Source: Prevotella sp. 885
GTDB taxonomy: Bacteria > Bacteroidota > Bacteroidia > Bacteroidales > Bacteroidaceae
Direction of reading: 5' to 3'
NCBI RefSeq assembly: GCF_002265625.1
Contig: NZ_NOVE01000002.1
Coordinates: forward strand, 1-64,000
Length of the DNA: 64,000 nt
The translations under genes and the position numbers were made by a program. Within the stretch, counting starts at the first letter, position 1, and the number at the start of each line of letters is the position of its first letter. The notes beneath the pieces are model-generated. The model ran no database searches, was not told the origin of the DNA, and was given only the letters and a program-made list of their open reading frames with translations. Below, in pieces: positions 42,180 through 50,470 of the stretch.

Positions 42180-43508
42180 TCAGTCTATCAATTTCACCAG
42201 CTCGCGTTTCATCTCGTTGTCGATTTCTCTATAACGTGCAAAAGCTCGACTGCCATCTGTGTGTCCCGAAAGAGATGCAACAAGATTTGGATCTTTCACC
42301 TTCTTGTATAGGTTGCCTATGAACGTCTTTCTTGCAGTGTGGCTTGTCGCAATATCGCAGATTGGTTTCTGTATAGGCTCACGAGTCTTGTTGTCAATAA
42401 CAGTCACCATGCGGTCAATGCCGAGCAGTTTTAGAATTTTCTTAATCTGACGGTTGTATATGTTCTGATTTATCTTTGGCAACAACCTCGTTTCAAGGTC
42501 TGCATATTTAGCGAGAATCGCTTTCGCCTTATCATTGAGCGGTACTCGGATGGTGCGTGGCTTGTGGTTCTTTGTCTTTTCAGCAATGTATTCCACAGCA
42601 CCATCAACGATGTTGGCACGTGTCATCTTTTCAAGGTCTCCCACACGGCAACCGATGAGACAATGAAACATGAATATGTCACGATATACTTGTGTGGATG
42701 GTGTTTCGTTACTGAGGTCGGCATAGTAGACTTTGTCACGCTCTTCAAGTGTCAGATAGAATGGAGGGCTGTCCAGCACCTTAGGCATCTCAAAGGTGGC
42801 GAAAGGGTCGTTTGTCGTGATATTATGCTTCAAACACCAGTTCACAACCGTGCGTATTCTTCTGAATATAGTATTGATGGAATTTTCCGTTAGTTGGCGT
42901 GGTTTGAAACGCTCCTCTATGTCATCGAAGATTTGAGGGTAATGTTCATAATATTCAGCCTCGTTTACCAGATATTTATGAAACTCACGCAAGTCACCGG
43001 CTGTTATGGCATCAAGTCGCATGGTGTAACCTCGTCTACGCATGATTTCCCTTTGGAAACGCTCGAAGTGCTGCAGCTTACGTACGTTATGCTCATGATG
43101 CCTTATGGATTCCTTTTCCATTGGATGGTTCTCGGCATACTGTTGGCATTGATACACAAGGCTGTATTCGTCACCTTTTCTGCCTTGGCGGATGTTGATG
43201 TTTGGATGATGAAACTCCTCAATAACACCTTTTAGCCAACGGCTGTCCGCTCCATGATAATATTGTGCGGATATAAGCGCCGTCATGTCCTGCACGGCTT
43301 TGTCGAATGCCGTGCGCTTTGCTTCCGCTACAAGAGCCACACGTGTCTTGTAACCCTGCCGTTCCGCGCTCCAATGATTAGGATTGATGGATAACTCGCT
43401 GACAGCTTTGATGTCAGTCTTTCCGTCACGCACACGGAAATAAACGTGCGCCTGGTCGGTTATGTTGTTCTTTGCCGAGGTTTCTCGGATGAATGCTGTT
43501 ACTTTCAT
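42180..43508 (-). CDS. Tyrosine recombinase (second of a tandem pair)
   Basis: 442 residues. An arm-type N-terminus (MKVTAFIRETSAKNNITDQAHVYFRVRDG) is followed by a core-binding domain and the catalytic domain with Arg in GCRVGDLEKMT, Arg393 in HTARKTF, His416 in SGH and Tyr426 in ARYRE. It is paralogous to the gene 45 bases upstream, with the last 50 residues very similar. Two adjacent integrases of this kind occur in some Bacteroides elements where both are needed. It is presumably the integration machinery of element 2. Confidence 0.92.
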   Translation of the reverse strand: MKVTAFIRETSAKNNITDQAHVYFRVRDGKTDIKAVSELSINPNHWSAERQGYKTRVALVAEAKRTAFDKAVQDMTALISAQYYHGADSRWLKGVIEEFHHPNINIRQGRKGDEYSLVYQCQQYAENHPMEKESIRHHEHNVRKLQHFERFQREIMRRRGYTMRLDAITAGDLREFHKYLVNEAEYYEHYPQIFDDIEERFKPRQLTENSINTIFRRIRTVVNWCLKHNITTNDPFATFEMPKVLDSPPFYLTLEERDKVYYADLSNETPSTQVYRDIFMFHCLIGCRVGDLEKMTRANIVDGAVEYIAEKTKNHKPRTIRVPLNDKAKAILAKYADLETRLLPKINQNIYNRQIKKILKLLGIDRMVTVIDNKTREPIQKPICDIATSHTARKTFIGNLYKKVKDPNLVASLSGHTDGSRAFARYREIDNEMKRELVKLID

Positions 43509-43553
43509 GCTACTCTATATATAATGAGGTATAACTGGTAGATTGTATAAACG

Positions 43554-44873
43554 TTAGTTGATGAGGTTGACAAGATTTACTTTCGTTTCCTCATCAATCT
43601 CTCTGTATCTGGCGAAAGCTCTGCTTCCGTTTACATGTCCTGTCATGGAACTCACAAGCTCGGGGTCTTTCACTTTCTTGTATAGGTTGCCGATAAAGTT
43701 GCGTCTTGCCATGTGGCTTGTAGCGACATCACATATTGGCTTCTGAACCTCCTTTCCTGTGACGGTGTCAAGGATAGTAACCATTCTGTTAATGCCACAT
43801 TCTCGAAGCACGGCACGGATGCCCTCGTTGTATTGATACACTTGCTTTGTCGGCAGAAGCTTTTCTTGCTTGCCATCGTAACGTTTTAATATTTCCATAG
43901 CCTTTGTGGTAAGCGGGACGCTCACGGTCTGCGACCGTTTGCGCATGGTCTTGTGTGGAAGATACTGCAATATGTCACCGACTATATTGTCTTTGGTAAA
44001 AGAAAACAGGTCTCCGACTCTACAACCCACCATTGATTGGAAGATGAACAAGTCACGATACACTTCTAACTCTGGCTTGTTATGTAGGTTTGCATTGTAA
44101 ACCTTGTCACGTTCTTCTATCGTCAGATAAAAAGGTGTGCCTTGTACCGCTGCTGGAATAGTGAACGCATCGCATGAGCGATTTGTTGTAAACCCCATCT
44201 TGATGCACCAATGCCCAACAATACGCAGATGATGCATGATACCTATAATCTGTGTGCTTGACATCTGCTTGGGAGGGTGCATGCAAAGGTTGAACTGTTC
44301 ATAAAACTCTGGGTAGTCATTGTAATGAATATATTCGTTTATGACATACTCACGAAAATCAAGATACTCTTCGGGGCGGATTGTCTCGCAATAGAGCGTG
44401 AAGCCTTCCTTTCCCTCTATTTCCCTCTTGTAGGCTTCATAGCGTTGAAGCTTCTTGATTGTTGGTTTATAAACGAGTGCTGATTTCGGACTCATGGGAT
44501 GTTCCGCAATGTATTGTTCCATTCTCGAAACAACTGTAGTCAATGTCTCTGTTGACCTTGAAGTTGAATTGACACATTCATCAATCACATTCTTCATCCA
44601 TGCAACATCAGCAGTCGCAGAGTTATACTGCTCGCTAAGAGCCGTTGTAATGGTCTGCACCAAAACCTTGACTTTCTTCTGCTCGTCAGATGGTAATTTC
44701 TTTGTCCTTCGATAGGAAAGTGCATCATTGTCCCAATAGTCAAGCATAACCTCAATGTCGGAACGGACTTTGAGGTCAACACCCTTATCTCGGAGTCGAA
44801 AACAAAGATTGGCTTTTGCAGGAGCGTCTTTGTCTTTGGTCTTGCATTCCTTTGTGATGATGGTAATCTTCAT
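43554..44873 (-). CDS. Tyrosine recombinase (first of a tandem pair)
   Basis: 439 residues with catalytic residues Arg in GCRVGDLFSFT, Arg390 in HMARRNF, His413 in TGH and Tyr423 in ARYRE. Domain order and length match the downstream paralogue. A promoter lies 26 bases upstream on the minus strand, and the pair is probably transcribed together. Confidence 0.92.
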   Translation of the reverse strand: MKITIITKECKTKDKDAPAKANLCFRLRDKGVDLKVRSDIEVMLDYWDNDALSYRRTKKLPSDEQKKVKVLVQTITTALSEQYNSATADVAWMKNVIDECVNSTSRSTETLTTVVSRMEQYIAEHPMSPKSALVYKPTIKKLQRYEAYKREIEGKEGFTLYCETIRPEEYLDFREYVINEYIHYNDYPEFYEQFNLCMHPPKQMSSTQIIGIMHHLRIVGHWCIKMGFTTNRSCDAFTIPAAVQGTPFYLTIEERDKVYNANLHNKPELEVYRDLFIFQSMVGCRVGDLFSFTKDNIVGDILQYLPHKTMRKRSQTVSVPLTTKAMEILKRYDGKQEKLLPTKQVYQYNEGIRAVLRECGINRMVTILDTVTGKEVQKPICDVATSHMARRNFIGNLYKKVKDPELVSSMTGHVNGSRAFARYREIDEETKVNLVNLIN

Positions 44874-44898
44874 GTTCCTATGTTTTTTATTTCAGCCA

Positions 44899-44906
44899 CA
44901 AAGGTA
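44899..44906 (-). promoter_or_regulatory. Putative -7 element of the recombinase pair
   Basis: Minus-strand TACCTTTG, about 26 bases before the first recombinase start. Confidence 0.6.
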
Positions 44907-45156
44907 ATATCTTTCCCGTAAATGTTCCCACATATCCCCAATAAACTATGATTCGTTTAAATCTATTTATGATTTGGTTTTTGCACTTTCCTTCCTTATT
45001 ATCAGTTATTTGCAGGTATTATCGTCAAAATTAATCAAGTCGAATCATTGTTGTTTTAGTATATACAGTTTCCACGCTTTTATATATGTATATGGCAAAC
45101 TTAATGAAATAACGGACCAATCAGGGAGTCGTTGGTTTATTTGTACAACAACAACG
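44907..45156. other. Intergenic region before the lipoprotein operon
   Basis: A 250-base AT-rich spacer between the divergent recombinase and lipoprotein operons. A plus-strand frame from 44974 runs through it into the CsgG gene but looks non-coding. No clear plus-strand TAnnTTTG element was found. Confidence 0.3.
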
Positions 45157-46086
45157 ATGAAAAAATTTTGTTTATTGATTGCTCTGTTGATGTCAATACA
45201 ATTAGCATCAGCACAACGAAAGACAGTCATCGTAGAAACACCTACAAACCAAGTCCAAGATGATGGAATGGTATTGAAGCGTAAAGTAGCAATTGGGCGT
45301 TTTTCAAATGAGACCCAATATGCTAAAGGCATTTTCTACGACAAGGAAAACGATCCTATGGGAAAACAAGCTTTGGACATTCTTTCAACAAAGCTAGCTT
45401 CTTCGGGAAAATTTATTCTTCTTGAACGTAGTGACCTTTCGACACTCTTAGAAGAATGCCAGAAGAATGGTGGAGGTTCTGCTACTATTGGTGCTGATTA
45501 CATGATTATTGGCTCCATAACAGAATTTGGAAGAAAAAACACAGGTAAGAATGGGGTTTTCTCTTCACAAAAGACCCAAACAGTTGAAGCTGCTGTTGCT
45601 ATTCGTTTAGTTGATGTTTCTTCAGGACTAATCATTTATTCGGATGAAGCTAAAGGAAGTGCAGAACTTACAACGAAAACAACAATGGGTGTTGGAGGTT
45701 CAGCAAGCTTTGATGCTACGCTGAGCGATAAGGCTATTTCAGAGGCTATCGGTCAACTAGTCGAAAACATTATCAATAAATGTACAAATAGTCCTTGGAA
45801 AACATACATCATTTCAAGTGATGCCGATGGTACGCTTATAGCTGGAGGAGCAAGCCAAGGTATTAAAGAAGGTATGAAATTTGCCATCAAAACAAAAGGT
45901 AAAAAGGTTAAGAATCCACAGACGGGAATAATGATAAACCTCCCAGGCAAACAGATTGGTACAGCTACCATACTTTCTACTGGCGGTGATACTCCCGAAA
46001 CAGAATATTCGTTTGTTAGTGTGGATACCTCAGAGCCCATTAATGAATCTACAATGAATAATTATATAATTGAGCAAATGAAATGA
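45157..46086 (+). CDS. CsgG-family outer-membrane/periplasmic protein
   Basis: 309 residues from MKKFCLLIALLMSIQLASAQ, a normal signal peptide; there is no lipobox cysteine. The CsgG core is recognisable: KVAIGRFSNETQY, ALDILSTKLASSGKFILLERSDLSTLLEE, GADYMIIGSITEFGR and VAIRLVDVSSGLIIYSDEAKGSAE. A C-terminal extension (about 225-309) contains a SHIRT-like GxxQGIKEGMKFAI motif of cell-envelope proteins. It heads a four-gene operon with the DUF4810 and GNA1162 proteins, a known conserved trio. Confidence 0.85.
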   Translation: MKKFCLLIALLMSIQLASAQRKTVIVETPTNQVQDDGMVLKRKVAIGRFSNETQYAKGIFYDKENDPMGKQALDILSTKLASSGKFILLERSDLSTLLEECQKNGGGSATIGADYMIIGSITEFGRKNTGKNGVFSSQKTQTVEAAVAIRLVDVSSGLIIYSDEAKGSAELTTKTTMGVGGSASFDATLSDKAISEAIGQLVENIINKCTNSPWKTYIISSDADGTLIAGGASQGIKEGMKFAIKTKGKKVKNPQTGIMINLPGKQIGTATILSTGGDTPETEYSFVSVDTSEPINESTMNNYIIEQMK

Positions 46087-46421
46087 AAAAATTAATAACT
46101 CTATTATTCGTCATACCTCTCTTACTGATTGGATGTCGCGCCCATCTTCCAGTTGCGCAAGAAAGTGGAAAAGAAGACATTGCTTACCTTTTATTTGTCA
46201 GTTCGAATGAATATGCAGGTAAAAATGTTGCAGTGAAAATTGATAATAACATGCCATTTATCGCAAAAGTCGTTAAGAATTCGAAAGCAAACAGACGTGG
46301 CTCTCAATACGGCATTGCTGTAGGAACAAGAAACTTAACAGTATCTTATAATGGTAAAAACATCTATCAAAAGAAGATATTCGTATCAACCCAAGAAGTT
46401 AAACAAATAATATTACCATAA
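46083..46421 (+). CDS. Small lipoprotein of the CsgG operon
   Basis: 112 residues with a lipobox (VIPLLLIGC, Cys18). The mature domain is beta-rich (VAVKIDNNMPFIAKVVKNSK, YGIAVGTRNLTVSYNGKNIYQKKIFVS), similar in style to PEGA-like domains. The start overlaps the CsgG stop by 4 bases and the stop overlaps the next start by 1 base. Confidence 0.75.
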   Translation: MKKLITLLFVIPLLLIGCRAHLPVAQESGKEDIAYLLFVSSNEYAGKNVAVKIDNNMPFIAKVVKNSKANRRGSQYGIAVGTRNLTVSYNGKNIYQKKIFVSTQEVKQIILP

Positions 46422-46765
46422 TGAAAAAGATAATTCTATTAGGAGCTATAATTGGACTTTTTGCCTCATGCAGCTCAACCAAACCCTTATACTCATGGTA
46501 CAACTATGAGGATGCTACATACCAGTATAACAAAAAACGTACAGATGAGTTAAAGGTGAAGATGATGGATCAATATCTTAAACTCATCCAAAAACAAAAA
46601 GGCTCGCGTGGAACAGTTCCCCCAGGACTTTATGCAGAATATGGGTACGCTCTTTACATGGGCGGAAAGAAAGAAGAAGGTTTGAATTATCTTAAGCAAG
46701 AGATGAAGCTTTATCCCGAATCTGAGACTTATATTTCACGAATCATTAAACAGCTAGAAAAATGA
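46421..46765 (+). CDS. DUF4810 lipoprotein
   Basis: 114 residues with lipobox LFASC. The pattern LYSWYNYEDATYQY and PPGLYAEYGYALYMGGKKEEGLNYLKQEMKLYPES matches DUF4810, a TPR-like small lipoprotein regularly found with CsgG and GNA1162 family genes. Its start and stop overlap both neighbours. Confidence 0.85.
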   Translation: MKKIILLGAIIGLFASCSSTKPLYSWYNYEDATYQYNKKRTDELKVKMMDQYLKLIQKQKGSRGTVPPGLYAEYGYALYMGGKKEEGLNYLKQEMKLYPESETYISRIIKQLEK

Positions 46766-47433
46766 AACAGATATTAATGCTTGTGCTAACGGCAATTGTT
46801 GTTGTCTCATGTTCTTCGACAAAAACAATGGGTGAACAATATCCGGCTATGTATGAAGAAAAGCCTGTAACAATCGCCATTATGCCTCCTATAAACCAGA
46901 CTACGCATGCAGAGGCAAAAGACTATTTTTACACAACCATGTACCTTCCTCTATGTGAGAAAGGATACTATGTCTTTTCTCCGTATTTAACGATGGAGAT
47001 GTTCCAACAAGAAAGTGCATATGATGCAGAAAACTTTTTGGAAGGTGACCTCTCCATATTCCGCAAGGTACTGGGCGCTGATGCAGCAATGTTTACAATT
47101 ATCAAAAATTGGAAACGTAATAACGTTGGTGGGAAACTAACGGTTGATGTTGAATACATTCTTCGCTCTACTAAGACTGGGCAAACACTTTACACACGCG
47201 AAGGCAATATCAAGGTTGACACAAGCGTAAATGGTGGTAGCGGTGGTTTTGGGGCTATAGTCGGTCTCATAGCAACTGCTGTTAACACAGCTGCAACAGA
47301 CAAGGTCATTGCAGGAAGAAAATGTAATGCATACGTATTAACAGATTTACCTGCTGGCAAATACTCCGAGTTTTACGAAAAAGATTCAAAGAATCCTGCT
47401 GGCAAGAAGTTTGTTAAAGCAACAGTGAAATAG
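46762..47433 (+). CDS. GNA1162 / DUF799 family lipoprotein
   Basis: 223 residues with lipobox IVVVSC. KPVTIAIMPPINQTTHAEAKDYFYTTMYLPLCEKGYYVF and GADAAMFTIIKNWKRN match the DUF799 family, known from Neisseria GNA1162, a putative outer-membrane lipoprotein of a secretion or transport complex. A glycine-rich segment (GGSGGFGAIVGLIATAVNTAAT) is hydrophobic. It is the last gene of the operon and overlaps the previous gene by 4 bases. Confidence 0.85.
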   Translation: MKQILMLVLTAIVVVSCSSTKTMGEQYPAMYEEKPVTIAIMPPINQTTHAEAKDYFYTTMYLPLCEKGYYVFSPYLTMEMFQQESAYDAENFLEGDLSIFRKVLGADAAMFTIIKNWKRNNVGGKLTVDVEYILRSTKTGQTLYTREGNIKVDTSVNGGSGGFGAIVGLIATAVNTAATDKVIAGRKCNAYVLTDLPAGKYSEFYEKDSKNPAGKKFVKATVK

Positions 47434-47454
47434 ACATGGGACACACGACAATTA

Positions 47455-47796
47455 CTATTTGGCAAAGAACGAAATAGTGTAACAAAAGCCTCGGTGGAAA
47501 GAATATCCCATCGAGGCTCTTTTATCTCTATTACGTTTTACATGTCTATATACGAAACGACAAAAAGCAATCGAAATGATCGTATAAAGGAAACTCGGCA
47601 AGAAAATCCAAAGCAAAGTCTTTACCCAACCATTTGACAACCACACACCTTCATTTCTTGACATCATATTAGACATGTCATAGAAATGGCGAGTAAGGAT
47701 TTCCTTATTCGCCTTTCGGTGGTCTTCAAGAAGTTTGGACTCATCGCCAATGAGTTTCTTTCTGTCATCTGTCAGTCTCTCAATGTCGGCATTCAA
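47455..47796 (-). CDS. Possible small membrane protein, doubtful
   Basis: 113 codons from a TTG start; the frame is open further upstream to about 47930 without an ATG. It reads a coiled coil (DIERLTDDRKKLIGDESKLLEDHRKANKEI) followed by one membrane segment (TLLWIFLPSFLYTIISIAFC). The 3' end overlaps a hairpin that looks like the lipoprotein-operon terminator. The opposite strand at 47800-47925 reads LSNLLRKLRKEGKISN...STWALVNG, which looks like a winged-helix end, so the true coding strand is uncertain. Confidence 0.3.
   Translation of the reverse strand: MNADIERLTDDRKKLIGDESKLLEDHRKANKEILTRHFYDMSNMMSRNEGVWLSNGWVKTLLWIFLPSFLYTIISIAFCRFVYRHVKRNRDKRASMGYSFHRGFCYTISFFAK
47487..47524 (+). terminator. 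Terminator of the lipoprotein operon
   Basis: AGCCTCG (47487-47493) pairs with CGAGGCT (47512-47518), followed by CTTTTA. Confidence 0.65.
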
Positions 47797-48039
47797 GGCT
47801 ATATTCTTGTTGATGACATCCAGACAGTTCTGAGTAATCTCTTGCGCAAACTTAGAAAGGAAGGAAAGATTAGCAACACCACTATAGCTGGCAATAAATC
47901 GACTTGGGCGCTTGTAAATGGCTAAAATTTACAAGCGCTTACAAGGTTTTACATGCGGTTTTTACTTGCAATAGAGGATGCACGCATAACGTAAGTGCCT
48001 GATTGTCTGGATTTATTGTTATACAGTGAGAGCTTGTAA

Positions 48040-48210
48040 GGAACAGAAAAATTCCGCAAGGTTTCCGTGTGCACAACTATCTTAGACAAAGACATCGTAT
48101 GGTATGGCGCTGTAAATACTCTTGGCTATGCAACAGAAGAGGACAATGTGATAAAAGTGGTAGACAACAAACTTGCCAATGAATTGTTGGAAGTTCTGCT
48201 CACTTCCTAA
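48040..48210 (+). pseudogene. C-terminal fragment of a PLD-like domain protein
   Basis: A 56-codon open stretch with no start codon reads TTILDKDIVWYGAVNTLGYATEEDNVIKVVDNKLANELLEVL before a TAA. The VWYG...LG..EEDN pattern resembles the C-terminus of phospholipase-D-like domains in helicase or nuclease proteins. It directly precedes the right end repeat of element 2 and is probably a remnant of cargo or of a disrupted host gene. Confidence 0.4.
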
Positions 48211-48211
48211 A

Positions 48212-48249
48212 TTCTGCGTAAACAATGCGTAAACCAAACTGTTTGAGTT
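48212..48249 (+). repeat. Putative right end (att-like repeat) of element 2
   Basis: Contains TTCTGCGTAAAC and CAAACTGTTTGAGTT, both also at 29061-29086. CAAAC-T-GTTTG is an inverted repeat and could be the core site. The extra GCGTAAAC copy here is a tandem duplication. Confidence 0.5.
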
Positions 48250-48324
48250 TGGGGGTATGGAATGTGTTTGTGTCTGTCAATGCAAATATTGTGACGTGTG
48301 AACCATCATTAAGAAATATTTTAT

Positions 48325-48332
48325 TACCTTTG
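48325..48332 (+). promoter_or_regulatory. Putative -7 element of the symporter gene
   Basis: TACCTTTG, 89 bases before the chosen start at 48421. Confidence 0.55.
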
Positions 48333-48420
48333 CATCGTTTTATAAAGCATTTTGCAATGGCTTTATGGCAAACCGAAGCATATTGAAAGCCGTCGGGATA
48401 ACAATGAATACACATTAGAT

Positions 48421-49776
48421 ATGGATAACGTCAACGATTTTTTCGCCACGCTAAGCTCGTTTCTTTGGGGCTGGCCCATGATTGTACTGCTACTTGGTAC
48501 GCACGTTTTTCTTACCGTCCGCTTGCGTTTCCCGCAACGTAAGCTGTTCACAGCCATCCGTATTTCCGTACAGCGCGACAAGTCGCAGAAGGGTGATGTG
48601 TCGCAGTTCGGGGCGCTTGCCACAGCCCTTGCCGCCACCATCGGCACCGGAAACATCATTGGCGTTGCCACAGCGGTGGCGTTAGGCGGTCCGGGAGCGG
48701 TGTTCTGGTGCTGGCTTACAGGCGTGTTCGGCATTTCGACGAAGTATTCCGAGGCGTTGCTTGCTATAAAATACCGTGTGAAGTCTGAAAGTGGACGCAT
48801 GCTTGGTGGTCCGATGTATACTCTGGAACGTGGCTTGGGATGGCGTAAGATGGGAATGTTGTTTGCCGTGTTTACAGCCATTGCTGCTTTCGGCATCGGC
48901 TGTACGGTGCAGGCCAATGCCATTTCCACGATAATGCACGCCTCGTACGGCATCAATACTGAGGTGAGTGGCGGCGTGCTGATGCTTCTTTCGGCGGCTG
49001 TTATCATCGGTGGCGTACGAAGCGTCTCGAAGGTCTGTAGCATGCTGGTGCCGCTTATGGCATTGCTTTATGTGCTGGGATGTATATTTATATTGTGTGT
49101 GAATGCCGGTTATGTGATGCCTGCGCTCAGGCTGATAGTTTGTTCGGCATTCTCGCCGCAAGCCGCAGGTGGCGGTTTTGCAGGTGCCTCAGTCATCATG
49201 GCTGCCCGTTACGGCATTGCACGCGGACTGTTCAGCAACGAGTCTGGACTTGGTTCGGCTCCTATTGTCGCTGCCGCTGCCCGTACCAAGAATCCGGTAC
49301 GCCAGGCTTTGGTTTCCTCCACAGGCACTTTCTGGGACACGGTGGTGATATGTGCGCTCACCGGACTCGTAATCGTAAGCAGCATCATTGCCTATCCTGA
49401 CATCGACTATAGCAATGGTGCGGAGCTTACGAAGATGGCTTTCTCGAAGATTCCCGTCATCGGTCCGTTCATATTGAGTTTCGGATTGCTCACTTTCGCC
49501 TTCAGCACCATTCTCGGTTGGGGCTATTATGGTGAGCGTGCTATGGAATATCTCAAGGGTAAGCGCTGGACTCACGCTTACCGCATGCTCTACATCGTTG
49601 CCGTTTTTGTCGGCAGCGTCGCCAATCTCACTATTGTGTGGAACATTGCCGACTGCATGAATGCGCTCATGGCCATCCCTAATCTTCTGTCCTTGATAGG
49701 TCTGAACGGCGTCATCGTACACGAAACGCGCAAGTATCTGTGGCGCAACCGGCTCGACCGCGAGATGAACGACTGA
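48421..49776 (+). CDS. Alanine/glycine:sodium symporter (AgcS family)
   Basis: 451 residues from MDNVNDFFATLSSFLWGWPM. About ten to eleven membrane segments. The family signature GALATALAATIGTGNIIGVATAVALGGPGAVFW and the FSNESGLGSAPI motif are intact, giving sodium-coupled uptake of alanine or glycine at the inner membrane. The longer frame from 48352 is rejected as leader. Base composition returns to chromosomal values from here on. Confidence 0.93.
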   Translation: MDNVNDFFATLSSFLWGWPMIVLLLGTHVFLTVRLRFPQRKLFTAIRISVQRDKSQKGDVSQFGALATALAATIGTGNIIGVATAVALGGPGAVFWCWLTGVFGISTKYSEALLAIKYRVKSESGRMLGGPMYTLERGLGWRKMGMLFAVFTAIAAFGIGCTVQANAISTIMHASYGINTEVSGGVLMLLSAAVIIGGVRSVSKVCSMLVPLMALLYVLGCIFILCVNAGYVMPALRLIVCSAFSPQAAGGGFAGASVIMAARYGIARGLFSNESGLGSAPIVAAAARTKNPVRQALVSSTGTFWDTVVICALTGLVIVSSIIAYPDIDYSNGAELTKMAFSKIPVIGPFILSFGLLTFAFSTILGWGYYGERAMEYLKGKRWTHAYRMLYIVAVFVGSVANLTIVWNIADCMNALMAIPNLLSLIGLNGVIVHETRKYLWRNRLDREMND

Positions 49777-49851
49777 CCTCAGCCTTCCTGCTCCCTTAAT
49801 TGTCTTATTTTTGTGACACAAATTGGTGCATCATTGATGCACTAATTGCAT

Positions 49852-50469
49852 CTAATGTCTGCAAATATACTCGAATTCGTCAAACCGCTCAAATCCCATT
49901 TGCTTTAATGCTTGCTTGCTGCGCTCCCGGTCTTCCGGCGTATTGAATTGAGGAATGAGCGGCAGACGGATGATGATTTTGTCTTTATGCTTGGCATGGG
50001 TGGAGAGCCATACGAGGTTGTCTATGACTTGCTGGTTGCTCTTGCCCGTGTAGGCTTGATAGATGGCGGGGTTCATGTCCTTTATGTCGATGATGAAGGA
50101 ATGGATGAAGGGAGCCACTTCCTCCAAGTGGCGGCGAGGCACGTTCAGACTTGTCTCCATCGTAAACTGCCATCCTTCCGGGCATTGCCCGCAAAATTCC
50201 TTGATGAAGGAGCTTCGCAAGAGCGGTTCGCCTCCACCGAAGCAGATGCCGCCTCCCGTAGCGAGGAAGTAGAGATTGTCCATCTCCACGTCCTTCATCA
50301 GGAGTTCCGCGTCCGTTTCCTTCCATACGTCTTCGGCTTCAAGGCATTGCGGATTGAGGCAGTACTTGCAATGTAGAGGACACCCGTGGAACGCCACGAG
50401 CGTGGTGACCCCCTCACCGTCTATCGTAAGGCGGTGGCGGTCGATGCAGATAAGTGGAACTGTTGTCAT
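49852..50469 (-). CDS. Radical-SAM glycyl-radical activating enzyme
   Basis: 205 residues. The cluster motif is CPLHCKYC (Cys30, Cys34, Cys37), and the GGGEPLLRSSFIKEF and METSLNVP segments fit the SAM-binding barrel of pyruvate formate-lyase or NrdG-type activases. The extra ferredoxin-like cluster domain of some activases is absent. No glycyl-radical enzyme gene is adjacent, so the partner must be elsewhere. It lies 1 base after the TonB-like gene and is co-transcribed with it. Confidence 0.85.
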   Translation of the reverse strand: MTTVPLICIDRHRLTIDGEGVTTLVAFHGCPLHCKYCLNPQCLEAEDVWKETDAELLMKDVEMDNLYFLATGGGICFGGGEPLLRSSFIKEFCGQCPEGWQFTMETSLNVPRRHLEEVAPFIHSFIIDIKDMNPAIYQAYTGKSNQQVIDNLVWLSTHAKHKDKIIIRLPLIPQFNTPEDRERSKQALKQMGFERFDEFEYICRH

Positions 50470-50470
50470 T

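Larger units (their letters stand above)
29061..48249. mobile_element. Element 2: mobilizable integrated element, about 19 kb
   Basis: The left end TTCTGCGTAAAC-AAACTGTTTGAGTT (29061-29086) recurs at 48212-48249, where an extra AATGCGTAAACC separates the two parts. Between them lie a MobV relaxase, an oriT-like region, a DnaC-like ATPase, HTH proteins, AbiE, two tyrosine recombinases and cargo genes. Base composition is AT-rich throughout and changes at about 48.25 kb. The recombinases are not at the very end, so a smaller unit ending near 44.9 kb, with the lipoprotein operon as separate cargo, is a possible alternative. Confidence 0.6.

Noticed and set aside
47686-47925. 79-residue plus-strand frame
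   Set aside because: Its first half is antisense to a competing frame; only the last 40 codons look protein-like, so it was described in the text rather than called as a gene.
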